The notes: a model not told the origin generated them from the letters alone. 64,000 nt of DNA from UBA2040 sp041751955 (GCA_041751955.1 JBGSIB010000002.1:1-64000), one strand, 5' to 3'. Counted from the first letter of the stretch, positions 8,261-15,348 are shown. Numbers and translations: made by a program.

Positions 8261-8269
8261 GTAAAATTA
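8261..8269 (-). promoter_or_regulatory. Candidate promoter box for thiS arm (TAATTTTAC)
   Basis: Just upstream of the minus-strand riboswitch is TTCGTAATTTTACA. The same string precedes the plus-strand riboswitch at 8453-8465. The conserved TAATTTTAC sits where a Bacteroidetes TAnnTTTG box is expected. No clear TTG is seen 17-20 bp upstream. Confidence 0.5.
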
Positions 8270-8314
8270 CGAATTTCTAATAGAAATAGTTTGTTTTCGA
8301 AGCGATATTTGAAT

Positions 8315-8423
8315 TTCCCCCTTTGGAGGCGGATAAAGGGGGAGGACACTAGGGTTAAAGAAATGAAAGAATTGCACCAGAGATTTAATAATCCTCCTCC
8401 TCGGTCTCCTCCAAAGGGGGGAA
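8315..8423. repeat. Palindromic repeat, copy 2 (CCCCTTTGGAGGGGG family)
   Basis: Arms at 8315-8346 and 8391-8423 are inverted copies (TTCCCCCTTTGGAGGCGG... and ...CTCCTCCAAAGGGGGGAA) and match copy 1 at 5911-6023. It sits between the two divergent thiamine promoters and would insulate them or terminate antisense transcription. Confidence 0.75.
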
Positions 8424-8455
8424 GAATAAATCTCAATTCTTATAGGAAATTTTCG

Positions 8456-8464
8456 TAATTTTAC
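8456..8464 (+). promoter_or_regulatory. Candidate promoter box for thiE arm (TAATTTTAC)
   Basis: TTTTCGTAATTTTACAGC lies 8 nt upstream of the plus-strand TPP aptamer and repeats the sequence found before the opposite riboswitch. Further upstream TTCTTATAGGAAATTTTCG also resembles the other arm (TTTCTATTAGAAATTCG), so the whole promoter appears shared. Confidence 0.5.
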
Positions 8465-8471
8465 AGCGTAA

Positions 8472-8554
8472 ACTTTTAGGGGTGTCTGACACTTTCGTCA
8501 TTCTGAGAAATACCCTCATCACCTGATGCAGATAATGCTGCCGAAGGAAAAAAG
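8472..8554 (+). promoter_or_regulatory. TPP riboswitch (THI element) controlling thiE-thiG-thiH arm
   Basis: The plus strand reads ACTTTT, AGGGGTGTCTGACAC, TTTCGTCATTCTGAGAAA, TACCCTCATCACCTGATGCA, GATAATGCTGCCGAAGGA, AAAAGT. It contains GGGGUG, CUGAGAAAUACCC, CACCUGAU and the GAUAAUGC...GAAGGA end of the TPP aptamer. ACTTTT/AAAAGT form P1. Downstream, TTCCTGA (8569-8575) can pair with TCAGGAA (8597-8603) immediately before the thiE ATG at 8606. This suggests a hairpin that hides the start region, consistent with translational control. Confidence 0.94.
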
Positions 8555-8605
8555 TGAGACGCTTGGCGTTCCTGAAAGTTTTGCATTTAATTTGAATCAG
8601 GAATA

Positions 8606-9271
8606 ATGAATTTGCCGCGCATCCAATACATTACCCATCCAGAGGAAGATTTCTCGAATTTAACTTGGCTTGAAAAATTAGCTGAAGGAGGAGTTGCTTG
8701 GATTCAATTGCGCATCAAAGAAGAAGATTTAATCGAATTCCATCCGACTTTACATTACAAAGCAACTTTCATTGAAATTGCAGATTTACTCCGAGAAAAA
8801 ACGAAGGAATTGGGCATGATTCTAACCATCAACGACCATCCAGATATTGCTCGGTTATCCGGCGCGGATGGAATTCATTTGGGAATGGAAGATAAAATGG
8901 AAGAATCCGAAACAACAGGTTTTTCGATATATGGTGGAACAGCCCATGATTTGCCTGAAATGAAAAAACATCCTGTTGAAAAGCTGACCTATTTTGGTGT
9001 TGGACCGTTTAAGGAAACTTCGACCAAAAAGAAAATAAAATCCATTTTGGGTACCGAAGGATATGTTTCGATGCAGAAAGAGATGAAAAATGAAGGAATC
9101 GAAAAGCCGATTTTTGCCATTGGCGGAATTGAAGAAAACGACATTCCAGCAATCATGCAAACTGGTGTATATGGAATTGCCATTTCAGGTTTGATTCACA
9201 AAAGCAATTTCGATAGTCAATTGATTAAAAATATAGTTCAAAAAGTTAATGACCATGCAAGATCCATTTAA
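8606..9271 (+). CDS. thiE: Thiamine phosphate synthase
   Basis: Joins HMP-PP and thiazole phosphate to thiamine monophosphate with release of PPi. The 221-residue TIM barrel shows VAWIQLRIKEED (pyrophosphate binding), LTINDHPDIARLSGADGIHL (the IND Mg-binding motif and GIHLG), GVGPFKETSTKKKIKSILG (the GPxxxTxTK motif) and FAIGGIEENDI. All key synthase motifs are present, unlike in the second ThiE-like protein at 5322-5903. It is first in the rightward arm behind its own TPP riboswitch and overlaps thiG by 23 bp. Confidence 0.94.
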   Translation: MNLPRIQYITHPEEDFSNLTWLEKLAEGGVAWIQLRIKEEDLIEFHPTLHYKATFIEIADLLREKTKELGMILTINDHPDIARLSGADGIHLGMEDKMEESETTGFSIYGGTAHDLPEMKKHPVEKLTYFGVGPFKETSTKKKIKSILGTEGYVSMQKEMKNEGIEKPIFAIGGIEENDIPAIMQTGVYGIAISGLIHKSNFDSQLIKNIVQKVNDHARSI

Positions 9272-10022
9272 AATAGGCGACAAAATTTTTCAATCGCGAT
9301 TGTTTACCGGAACAGGTAAATTCAGTTCGAATACAGAAATGGAGCAGGCACTTTTGGCTTCTGGAAGCGAGTTGATTACCGTTGCCTTAAAACGTGTTGA
9401 AGCGACCAAAGAGGATGATTTGTTGAAACATTTGAATCATCCGCATATCAATTTATTGCCCAATACCTCTGGCGTTCGAACAGCAAAGGAAGCAGTTTTT
9501 GCGGCTGAATTGGCACGTGAGGCCTTCGAAACGAATTGGATAAAATTAGAAATTCATCCTGAACCGAAATATTTGATGCCCGATCCAATCGAAACCTTGA
9601 AAGCAACGGAAGAGTTAGCGAAAAGAGGATTCATTGTGTTGCCATACATTCATGCGGACCCGGTTTTGTGCAAACATTTGGAAGATGCAGGAACGGCAGC
9701 CGTAATGCCATTGGGAGCGCCCATTGGTTCCAACAAAGGTTTGAAAACCATGGACTTTTTAAAAATCATCATCGAACAAGCGAAAGTTCCTGTAATTATT
9801 GATGCAGGACTTGGTTCACCTTCACATGCCGCCGAAGCTATGGAAATAGGGGCGAGCGCGGTTTTGGTGAATACAGCCATTGCTATCAACAGAAATCCAA
9901 TTCAAATGGCGATTGCTTTTAAAATGGCAGTGGAAGCTGGTCGAATGGCATTCTTAGCCGGAACGAATCAAATTTCTGATAGAGCAGAAGCTTCATCACC
10001 TCTGACTGCATTTTTAGATTGA
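9249..10022 (+). CDS. thiG: Thiazole synthase
   Basis: Forms the thiazole phosphate carboxylate from deoxyxylulose 5-phosphate, dehydroglycine and ThiS-thiocarboxylate. 257 residues, normal length. Visible are SRLFTGTGKFSS, VALKRV with the Schiff-base Lys region, LLPNTSGVRTAKEAVFAAEL, WIKLEIHPEPKYLMPDPIET, VMPLGAPIGSNKGL, IDAGLGSPSHAAEAMEIGA and AVLVNTAIA. The start could be the ATG at 9249 or the one at 9255; both overlap the end of thiE, which implies translational coupling. ThiH, encoded 92 bp downstream, supplies dehydroglycine from tyrosine. Confidence 0.97.
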   Translation: MTMQDPFKIGDKIFQSRLFTGTGKFSSNTEMEQALLASGSELITVALKRVEATKEDDLLKHLNHPHINLLPNTSGVRTAKEAVFAAELAREAFETNWIKLEIHPEPKYLMPDPIETLKATEELAKRGFIVLPYIHADPVLCKHLEDAGTAAVMPLGAPIGSNKGLKTMDFLKIIIEQAKVPVIIDAGLGSPSHAAEAMEIGASAVLVNTAIAINRNPIQMAIAFKMAVEAGRMAFLAGTNQISDRAEASSPLTAFLD

Positions 10023-10042
10023 AAAATATGCCCTCGATTCTA

Positions 10043-10093
10043 TTATCGTTGACTGAGCGGAGTCGAAGGCAACGATAACTGAGCGGAGTCGAA
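10043..10093 (+). repeat. Paired ACTGAGCGGAGTCGAA repeat inside the thiG-thiH gap
   Basis: ACTGAGCGGAGTCGAA occurs twice (10052-10067 and 10078-10093). TTATCGTTG at 10043 can pair with CAACGATAA at 10070-10078, giving a hairpin that presents the first copy in its loop. GACT/AGTC inside each unit is itself palindromic. It lies between two co-directional thiamine genes and may affect relative expression of thiH. Confidence 0.7.
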
Positions 10094-10114
10094 TACACCG
10101 ATAAGAAAATTAAT

Positions 10115-11227
10115 ATGGAAACATTCAGCACTTATTTCGAGCAATTAAATTGGGATCAAATCAAATCGGATATCTATTCCAAAACGGAAGCAGATGTCCG
10201 TCGCGCGATCGATAAACCGAAGCGGAATCTAGAAGATTTCCAGGCATTGATTTCACCAGCAGCGGCTCCTTTTTTAGAAGAAATGGCGCAAAAAAGTAAA
10301 GCGCTGACCCAAAAACGGTTTGGAAAAGCGTTGCGCATGTACATTCCGATGTATTTGTCCAATGAATGTCAAAATATTTGCACCTATTGTGGATTCTCAT
10401 TGGACAACAAAATTCCACGAAAAACCTTGTCTGATGCAGAGATTATTCAAGAAGCGGAAATCATCAAAGCCATGGGTTACGATCATATTCTTTTGGTGAC
10501 GGGTGAAGCCAACAAAACCGTGGGAATTGATTATTTCGTGAATGCCATTCGTTTGCTGAAAACCTATTTTTCTCAAATTTCGATTGAGGTTCAACCGATG
10601 GAGCAAGACGAATATGAAATTCTTAATAAAGAAGGGGTTTATGCCGTTTTGGTTTACCAAGAAACCTACAAAGAAGACGATTACAAATTACATCATCCGA
10701 AAGGAAAAAAGTCGAATTTTCATTATCGTTTGCAAACGCCAGATAGACTAGGCAAAGCAGGAATTCACAAGATTGGATTGGGTGTTTTGTATGGCTTAGA
10801 AGATTGGCGCGTTGATACATATATGTGTGCTGAACATTTGGATTATTTGGAGAAAACCTACTGGAAAACGCATTACGCTATTTCTTTTCCTCGTTTGCGT
10901 CCTTGCGCAGGCGGAATTGACTTGAAATCCAACATGACAGACCGAGAATTGGTTCAACTAATTTGTGCCTATCGTTTATTGAACGAAGAATTAGAGCTTT
11001 CCATGTCTACAAGAGAATCTGAAAAATTTCGAAACAACATTATTCCCTTGGGTATTACTTCAATTTCAGCTGATTCCAAGACGGATCCAGGAGGTTACGC
11101 CAATCCAAAAGCGAATTTGGAACAATTTGAAATCGACGACAAAAGATCCACTGAAACTTTCATTGACGTTATAAAAGGAAAAGGCTACGAGCCTGTTTTC
11201 AAAGATTGGGACTCGTCTTTTTTGTAA
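10115..11227 (+). CDS. thiH: 2-iminoacetate synthase ThiH (tyrosine lyase)
   Basis: Radical-SAM enzyme splitting tyrosine into dehydroglycine (for ThiG) and p-cresol. 370 residues, as expected. The iron-sulphur cluster motif is SNECQNICTYCGFSL (CxxxCxxC with an aromatic before the third Cys), around residues 84-96. LLVTGEANKTVG and EVQPMEQDEYE follow, then VYQETY, GIHKIGLGVLYGLEDWR, SFPRLRPCAGG and STRESEKFRNN. It is the last gene of the rightward arm. Use of ThiH rather than ThiO indicates an oxygen-sensitive, tyrosine-dependent thiazole route. Confidence 0.97.
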   Translation: METFSTYFEQLNWDQIKSDIYSKTEADVRRAIDKPKRNLEDFQALISPAAAPFLEEMAQKSKALTQKRFGKALRMYIPMYLSNECQNICTYCGFSLDNKIPRKTLSDAEIIQEAEIIKAMGYDHILLVTGEANKTVGIDYFVNAIRLLKTYFSQISIEVQPMEQDEYEILNKEGVYAVLVYQETYKEDDYKLHHPKGKKSNFHYRLQTPDRLGKAGIHKIGLGVLYGLEDWRVDTYMCAEHLDYLEKTYWKTHYAISFPRLRPCAGGIDLKSNMTDRELVQLICAYRLLNEELELSMSTRESEKFRNNIIPLGITSISADSKTDPGGYANPKANLEQFEIDDKRSTETFIDVIKGKGYEPVFKDWDSSFL

Positions 11228-11260
11228 AAAAAATCAATTATTTTTTCGAATTATTTGGTA

Positions 11261-11306
11261 TTTAATTTAATTTAATTAAATTTAATTAAATTTAATTAAA
11301 TTTAAT
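11261..11306. repeat. Tandem 10-bp A/T repeat (TTTAATTAAA)
   Basis: At least three perfect copies of TTTAATTAAA occupy 11271-11300, with partial copies on both sides. Each unit is its own near-palindrome. It lies 34 bp after thiH and about 50 bp before the next gene; it may be a simple-sequence tract or an AT-rich terminator/UP-like element. Confidence 0.8.
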
Positions 11307-11357
11307 CCTCGGTTCTTAGATAATGAAGAACAATATTATTCACTTAAATAATTTTTT

Positions 11358-11834
11358 ATGAGAACAAAAACAATTTTAATTACAACATGTTTTACAGTAT
11401 TATTTTCTTTTTTTAGTGCTTCTAAGAATGAAGTGCAATGGACTCGAGAAGGCAAAGGAAAAGACGGATATGATCGTGTTAATCAAACTTATAATGGGAC
11501 TGTTAATGGTAATCCAAATTACTCTGTAGTATGCCAAAACCCTGGTTTTGAAAGATGTAGATTTATCCCACCGACATCCACTCCACCAAGTGGAGGGATT
11601 AATATAAATCTAGATGATATAGCAGATTACTATGGATCTCCCTTTATGAATGATTTTGCTGAATTGGCAGAGTTGAAAATTGAAGATGATCTAGAATTAT
11701 CAGGATTTTTTGATAAAACCATTCAATTTACCCTGAATGAAATTGAGTATAGAGTATACATAACTTTGAGCTGGGAGGTTTTGGGTGATGGAAGTGTTGT
11801 TATGCAAGGTACAACTGAAGCATTTTTAATATAA
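11358..11834 (+). CDS. Secreted protein of unknown function, tandem paralog 1
   Basis: 158 residues with a signal peptide (MRTKTILITTCFTVLFSFFSA). The mature part begins EVQWTREGKGKDGYDRVNQ, then has two cysteines in CQNPGFERC that could form a disulfide. A proline-rich IPPTSTPPSGG linker follows. The C-terminal half is acidic, with a LDDIADYYGSPFMNDFAEL segment and then LKIEDDLELSGFFDKTIQF. I recognise no family. The next gene is a paralog with a closely similar C-terminal half, 15 bp downstream on the same strand, so the pair arose by tandem duplication and is probably co-transcribed. The conserved block may be the functional surface; this is inference. Confidence 0.7.
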   Translation: MRTKTILITTCFTVLFSFFSASKNEVQWTREGKGKDGYDRVNQTYNGTVNGNPNYSVVCQNPGFERCRFIPPTSTPPSGGININLDDIADYYGSPFMNDFAELAELKIEDDLELSGFFDKTIQFTLNEIEYRVYITLSWEVLGDGSVVMQGTTEAFLI

Positions 11835-11849
11835 ATAATCATTATTGAC

Positions 11850-12320
11850 ATGAAAGAAATTATTATTTTAAGTTCAATTTTTGTAAGTACTTTATCTTTT
11901 GCAAAAAACATTGTAGATTACAAAAGAGAAGGCCGTGGAGAAAATGGTTATGACAGAGTGAATCAGTCGTTTTCTGGATCCACCAATGGGGGGCATGATA
12001 ATGTATATTTAGTAACTTGTGAGAATCCTGGATCTGAACGTTGTCGCTTTATCCCACCTACATCCAATCCTCCAGGTGGAGGGAATAATATAAATCTAGA
12101 TGATGTAGCAGATTATTATGGATCTCCCTTTATGAATGATTTTGCTGATTTAGCAGAGTTGAAAATTGAGGATGACCTAGAACTATCAGGATTTTTTGAT
12201 AAAGCCATTCAATTTACGTTAAATGAAATTGAATATCAAGTGTACATAACTTTAAGATGGGAGCTTCTAAGTGATGGTAGTTATCAAATGACAGGATCAA
12301 CAGAGGCCTTTGAGCTTTAA
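11850..12320 (+). CDS. Secreted protein of unknown function, tandem paralog 2
   Basis: 156 residues, signal peptide MKEIIILSSIFVSTLSFA. It shares with the previous protein the REGRGENGYDRVNQSF motif, the CENPGSERCRFIPPTSNPPG segment and an almost identical C-terminal block of about 75 residues (LDDVADYYGSPFMNDFADL, then LKIEDDLELSGFFDKAIQF). The N-terminal third is more diverged. DNA of the shared block is also nearly identical, including GGATCTCCCTTTATGAATG, pointing to recent duplication or gene conversion. A strong hairpin terminator begins right after the stop codon. Function unknown. Confidence 0.7.
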   Translation: MKEIIILSSIFVSTLSFAKNIVDYKREGRGENGYDRVNQSFSGSTNGGHDNVYLVTCENPGSERCRFIPPTSNPPGGGNNINLDDVADYYGSPFMNDFADLAELKIEDDLELSGFFDKAIQFTLNEIEYQVYITLRWELLSDGSYQMTGSTEAFEL

Positions 12321-12321
12321 A

Positions 12322-12357
12322 AAAAAGCAAGCATTCATAGGAATGCTTGCTTTTTCT
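12322..12357 (+). terminator. Rho-independent terminator after the paralog pair
   Basis: AAAAAGCAAGCATTC (12322-12336), loop ATAG, then GAATGCTTGCTTTTT (12341-12355): a perfect 15-bp stem ending in a T run. It directly follows the TAA at 12318-12320. Confidence 0.9.
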
Positions 12358-12403
12358 AAATATTTCTGGGCAAAGTAATATTCACTTTTGAACTTTTATT
12401 CAC

Positions 12404-13576
12404 ATGAAATTTTTTTTTTCATTCATTATTTTTTGGTCTAATAGTTATTTTTGTCAGGTTGAAATTAGACCATGGAGAGTAACCGTAGATTCTCAATGCA
12501 ATCAAGTAATCCGAAATTCAGCAAATTTTGAATTAGATGTAGTTGAAGAGAATCAAATTTTGTACTTCCCAAATATTAGAAAGTATAGACTAATTATTAC
12601 AAGCCTAAATAAGGATGGAACTTGCCAAATAAATGAATACAACACCGAAAAAAAATTAAAAAAAATAGACGATTCCCATTCGTTTACACGGTTTACTCAA
12701 AACTGGCTTCTAGATAATGGAGTTTTGTACGCTCAGATGGGGAGCAAACTTATAAATTTCGGCAAGCTTAATACGATAGAAACTAACGACATTTCGGTTT
12801 TCGATTTGAAACGAAATATTTATGGTGTTAAAATTCTAAATAATAAGTTACATGGTTATTTGGAGCTAAAGGGAAATCAGCAAAAGGAAAATGTGCGAAT
12901 TTATTCTATTGACCTTTTGACCAAGGAAGTAGAAAAAAAGGACGTGTACATTCAAAACTTCTTCCTCAATCAACAGTCGCCATCCTGCTATATAGATTTT
13001 TTCAGTTCTTTTTATACTATCGTTGAACCGTTAAATTATAGTATATATATGTTTAATTATAGTCATGAGCTTATTGATTCGCTGACTTGCACAAATTTTG
13101 AAAACTCTATTAGTAGAGAGGACATAATTACAATGAATGAAATTGAAATTTCACCAATCAGAGACGCTACAAATTTTAGTTTTTATTCAAAATTAATCAA
13201 TCAATACAACAAAATTTGGATGTGTAAAATTATAGATGAAAAGACTTTATGGGTGCGTTTCACAAGACCAGATTCATTAAATTTTACATTTGTGGACCAT
13301 ATTTGGCAAAAAAATATAGACGGAAATTATATCTTAGTTCACGAAATTGATACAAAACAGTATACAAACCATTTTTCAGATAAATTTGACCTGAATTCAA
13401 TTTGGTTTAGTTTTATTGGAGGGACCAGGTGCTTTTTAATTGGAAATGTCATTTATCTTTTTGCACCATCAAATAAAGGGTATTCAGGTGATTACGAGAA
13501 GGTTTCGGACTTTTATGGCGAAACCGTTCTTTCTGAATCTGATATTCAATACAGTTTAATAATGTTCACCTTTTAA
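12404..13576 (+). CDS. Secreted protein of unknown function, possible beta-propeller
   Basis: 390 residues with a signal sequence (MKFFFSFIIFWSNSYFCQ). The body is low in Ala/Gly and rich in Asn, Ile, Phe and Tyr, with alternating strand-like segments such as VLYAQMGSKLINFGKLNTI and NIYGVKILNNKLHGYLELKG. This would suit a 6-bladed propeller, but no clear repeat motif was found. Two cysteines lie in the first 80 residues. It is followed after 4 bp by a small CxxC protein. Bacteroidetes often pair 6-bladed-propeller proteins with thioredoxin-like ones, which makes this arrangement suggestive only. Base composition is more AT-rich than the housekeeping genes nearby. Confidence 0.55.
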   Translation: MKFFFSFIIFWSNSYFCQVEIRPWRVTVDSQCNQVIRNSANFELDVVEENQILYFPNIRKYRLIITSLNKDGTCQINEYNTEKKLKKIDDSHSFTRFTQNWLLDNGVLYAQMGSKLINFGKLNTIETNDISVFDLKRNIYGVKILNNKLHGYLELKGNQQKENVRIYSIDLLTKEVEKKDVYIQNFFLNQQSPSCYIDFFSSFYTIVEPLNYSIYMFNYSHELIDSLTCTNFENSISREDIITMNEIEISPIRDATNFSFYSKLINQYNKIWMCKIIDEKTLWVRFTRPDSLNFTFVDHIWQKNIDGNYILVHEIDTKQYTNHFSDKFDLNSIWFSFIGGTRCFLIGNVIYLFAPSNKGYSGDYEKVSDFYGETVLSESDIQYSLIMFTF

Positions 13577-13580
13577 GTTT

Positions 13581-13985
13581 ATGAAACTAATTGTGTTTTT
13601 TATTGCATTATTAATCTTAAATATTGGCGAAAAACCTAAGTATAAATTCTATATTTTGACTAATAATCCCCAATGTTCGCAGTGTGTTGAGGAACTAGGG
13701 AGTTTTTTCAATCGAAATAAAACAATACCAATTTTATCTTATTATTACGAAACCCGTGTGTCAACTAACATAGAAAAAAAGAATGAATTAAATAAATTTT
13801 ATACAGATAAATTTGACTTTTTTCTCGATTCACCACTTCCTTTAACAAAAGAATATTCAAATTTAAAACATCCGAGAATTATGAGGATTTCTTATCTTGG
13901 GGATACAGTTTTTTTTGATTATGATAAAATATATGTAAGTGATAATCCTACTAATAAAACATGGAAGTCACTATTTTTTAAGTAG
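13581..13985 (+). CDS. Small exported CxxC protein, thioredoxin-like candidate
   Basis: 134 residues with an N-terminal hydrophobic segment (MKLIVFFIALLILNIG). FYILTNNPQCSQCVEELGSF follows, a strand then CxxC then helix arrangement like the active site of thioredoxin-like folds. Later segments include KFDFFLDSPLPLTKEY and PRIMRISYLGDTVFFDYDKI. The canonical cis-Pro loop is not obvious. It sits 4 bp after the 390-residue secreted protein and its 3' end overlaps the convergent GGGP synthase gene by 8 bp. A redox role is inferred only from CSQC and position. Confidence 0.5.
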   Translation: MKLIVFFIALLILNIGEKPKYKFYILTNNPQCSQCVEELGSFFNRNKTIPILSYYYETRVSTNIEKKNELNKFYTDKFDFFLDSPLPLTKEYSNLKHPRIMRISYLGDTVFFDYDKIYVSDNPTNKTWKSLFFK

Positions 13986-14718
13986 CATTATTGTAAATGT
14001 GTTTTCTCAGATCCAACAAAAAATCCACATTCTCCTCAATGTAGTTTCCAATCACTATAACATTAGCCCCAGCGTTTTTAGCCGTTTTAATATCTTCTAT
14101 AGAGCGAATTCCTCCTCCTACAATCAATGGGACCTCTAATCTGGAACAACGTTCAATAATTTCGCTTGAGACTTTATTTTTTGCTCCACTACCTGCATCC
14201 AAATAAATCAAACTTTTTCCTTGAAGTATGCCAGCAATTGCAGTTCGTTCTATTAAATTAATTTGACTTTGTGGCATGGGAGTTGTTTGACTAACATATG
14301 CTACAGCACTAGGATTTCCGCCATCAATAAGTAAATAGGCCGTCGGAATAATTTCCAAATCCATTTCTGAAATTTCTTTGGCTGTTCTGGTATGTTGCCC
14401 AATTAAATAGTCTGGATTTCTTCCGGATAGCAAACTAAGATACAAAAGCGCATCGGCTTTCTCTGAAACTTGATGCACATCTCCAGGAAAAAGTACGATA
14501 GGAATATCCAAGTTGTTTTTAAAAAAATCAACAACTCTTGTTAAGTCTTCTCTGTTTACAGTGCTTCCTCCAATAAACAAATAGTCGGTTTTTGAAAACT
14601 TGATTTTTTTCGACAATTCCATCCGAGTTTCCCATACGAATTTGTCTGGGTCTATTAAAATTGCAATTTGTCCTTTGCGAGAACAAATACTTTTATAGAT
14701 GGTGCTATTTAATTTCAA
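13978..14718 (-). CDS. Geranylgeranylglyceryl phosphate synthase family protein (PcrB-like)
   Basis: Prenyltransferase of the GGGPS family, joining a polyprenyl diphosphate to sn-glycerol-1-phosphate; the family is best known from archaeal ether lipids but is present in Bacteroidetes. The TIM barrel shows IAILIDPDKF, FIGGSTVNREDL, VLFPGDVHQVSEKADALLYL, YLLIDGG, IYLDAGSGAKNKV, PLIVGGGIRSIEDI and NVIVIGNYIE. 246 residues. The only start fitting the family N-terminus is TTG at 14716-14718, inside the end of the PPTase gene (14-bp overlap); the next in-frame ATG would remove the first strand. Chain length and physiological lipid are unknown here. Confidence 0.88.
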   Translation of the reverse strand: MKLNSTIYKSICSRKGQIAILIDPDKFVWETRMELSKKIKFSKTDYLFIGGSTVNREDLTRVVDFFKNNLDIPIVLFPGDVHQVSEKADALLYLSLLSGRNPDYLIGQHTRTAKEISEMDLEIIPTAYLLIDGGNPSAVAYVSQTTPMPQSQINLIERTAIAGILQGKSLIYLDAGSGAKNKVSSEIIERCSRLEVPLIVGGGIRSIEDIKTAKNAGANVIVIGNYIEENVDFLLDLRKHIYNNAT

Positions 14719-15331
14719 TGGGCTCAGAATTAATGGTCAGCACGTTATTTCCTGAATGAAAAGTTTTCATTTTTGTAAAAATTGTTTCAGTTGGATTAAT
14801 TATCGTACCGCTCCAATCAATTTCATTTTTAACAATTCGCAAATCCGTTTTGAAAATGATTTGCTTTCTTCCTGCGAGTTTGTAAAGACTTTCTTTCATG
14901 GACCATGCTGTTGTCATTTCAAGGTTGTCCTCAATATCCAATGCAGAGAACTCTTCATCATGAAGAAATTTACCCCTCAGTTTCTTTGCCTTATCGCGAA
15001 TAGGCTCCAAATCAAAACCGATTTGATAAGAACTAACAGCAATACCTACCATTTGATAGGTGTGAGAAATAGAAATGAATTTTTCATTCATCAAATAAGG
15101 CGCACCAACTTTTGAGTAAGAAATATCTTGAAGTCCAAGCACCTCAGTTCTCAAAATTCGAGTAGCAACAAATTCTAGCTTTCTATTTATGTGTTTAATC
15201 TGATGTAACCTCGTTTGTTCGTTCTCGCTCAAGTATGCGAGATATTTTATTGGATCGAAATCATTGTAAGATAGCAAGAATACTCCTGTATTTTCATTTA
15301 TTTTTATTGAATGGATTTTTGAAATATTCAT
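14705..15331 (-). CDS. 4'-phosphopantetheinyl transferase superfamily protein
   Basis: Transfers the phosphopantetheine arm of CoA to a Ser on carrier proteins. Family motifs are VGIAVSSYQIGFDLEPIRDK (the Mg-binding Asp-Glu pair) and TTAWSMKESLYKLAGR (WxxKES). About 208 residues, matching Sfp/AcpT-like members. The frame extends to a TTG at 15343, but the ATG at 15329-15331 (MNISKIHSIK) is preferred; it lies 9 nt after a TATTTTTG box. It overlaps the downstream GGGPS gene, indicating coupled translation. Whether the target is fatty-acid ACP or a secondary carrier cannot be told. Confidence 0.88.
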   Translation of the reverse strand: MNISKIHSIKINENTGVFLLSYNDFDPIKYLAYLSENEQTRLHQIKHINRKLEFVATRILRTEVLGLQDISYSKVGAPYLMNEKFISISHTYQMVGIAVSSYQIGFDLEPIRDKAKKLRGKFLHDEEFSALDIEDNLEMTTAWSMKESLYKLAGRKQIIFKTDLRIVKNEIDWSGTIINPTETIFTKMKTFHSGNNVLTINSEPIEIK

Positions 15332-15340
15332 CGTTGATGA

Positions 15341-15348
15341 CAAAAATA
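15341..15348 (-). promoter_or_regulatory. TATTTTTG -7 box before the PPTase-GGGPS operon
   Basis: Minus-strand TATTTTTG matches TAnnTTTG and ends 9 nt before the chosen ATG at 15331. No TTG at standard spacing was found. A near-leaderless mRNA is implied if it is used. Confidence 0.4.

Noticed and set aside
11261..11306. CRISPR-like array
   Set aside because: Units are 10 bp, contiguous and without spacers, so this is a simple tandem repeat.
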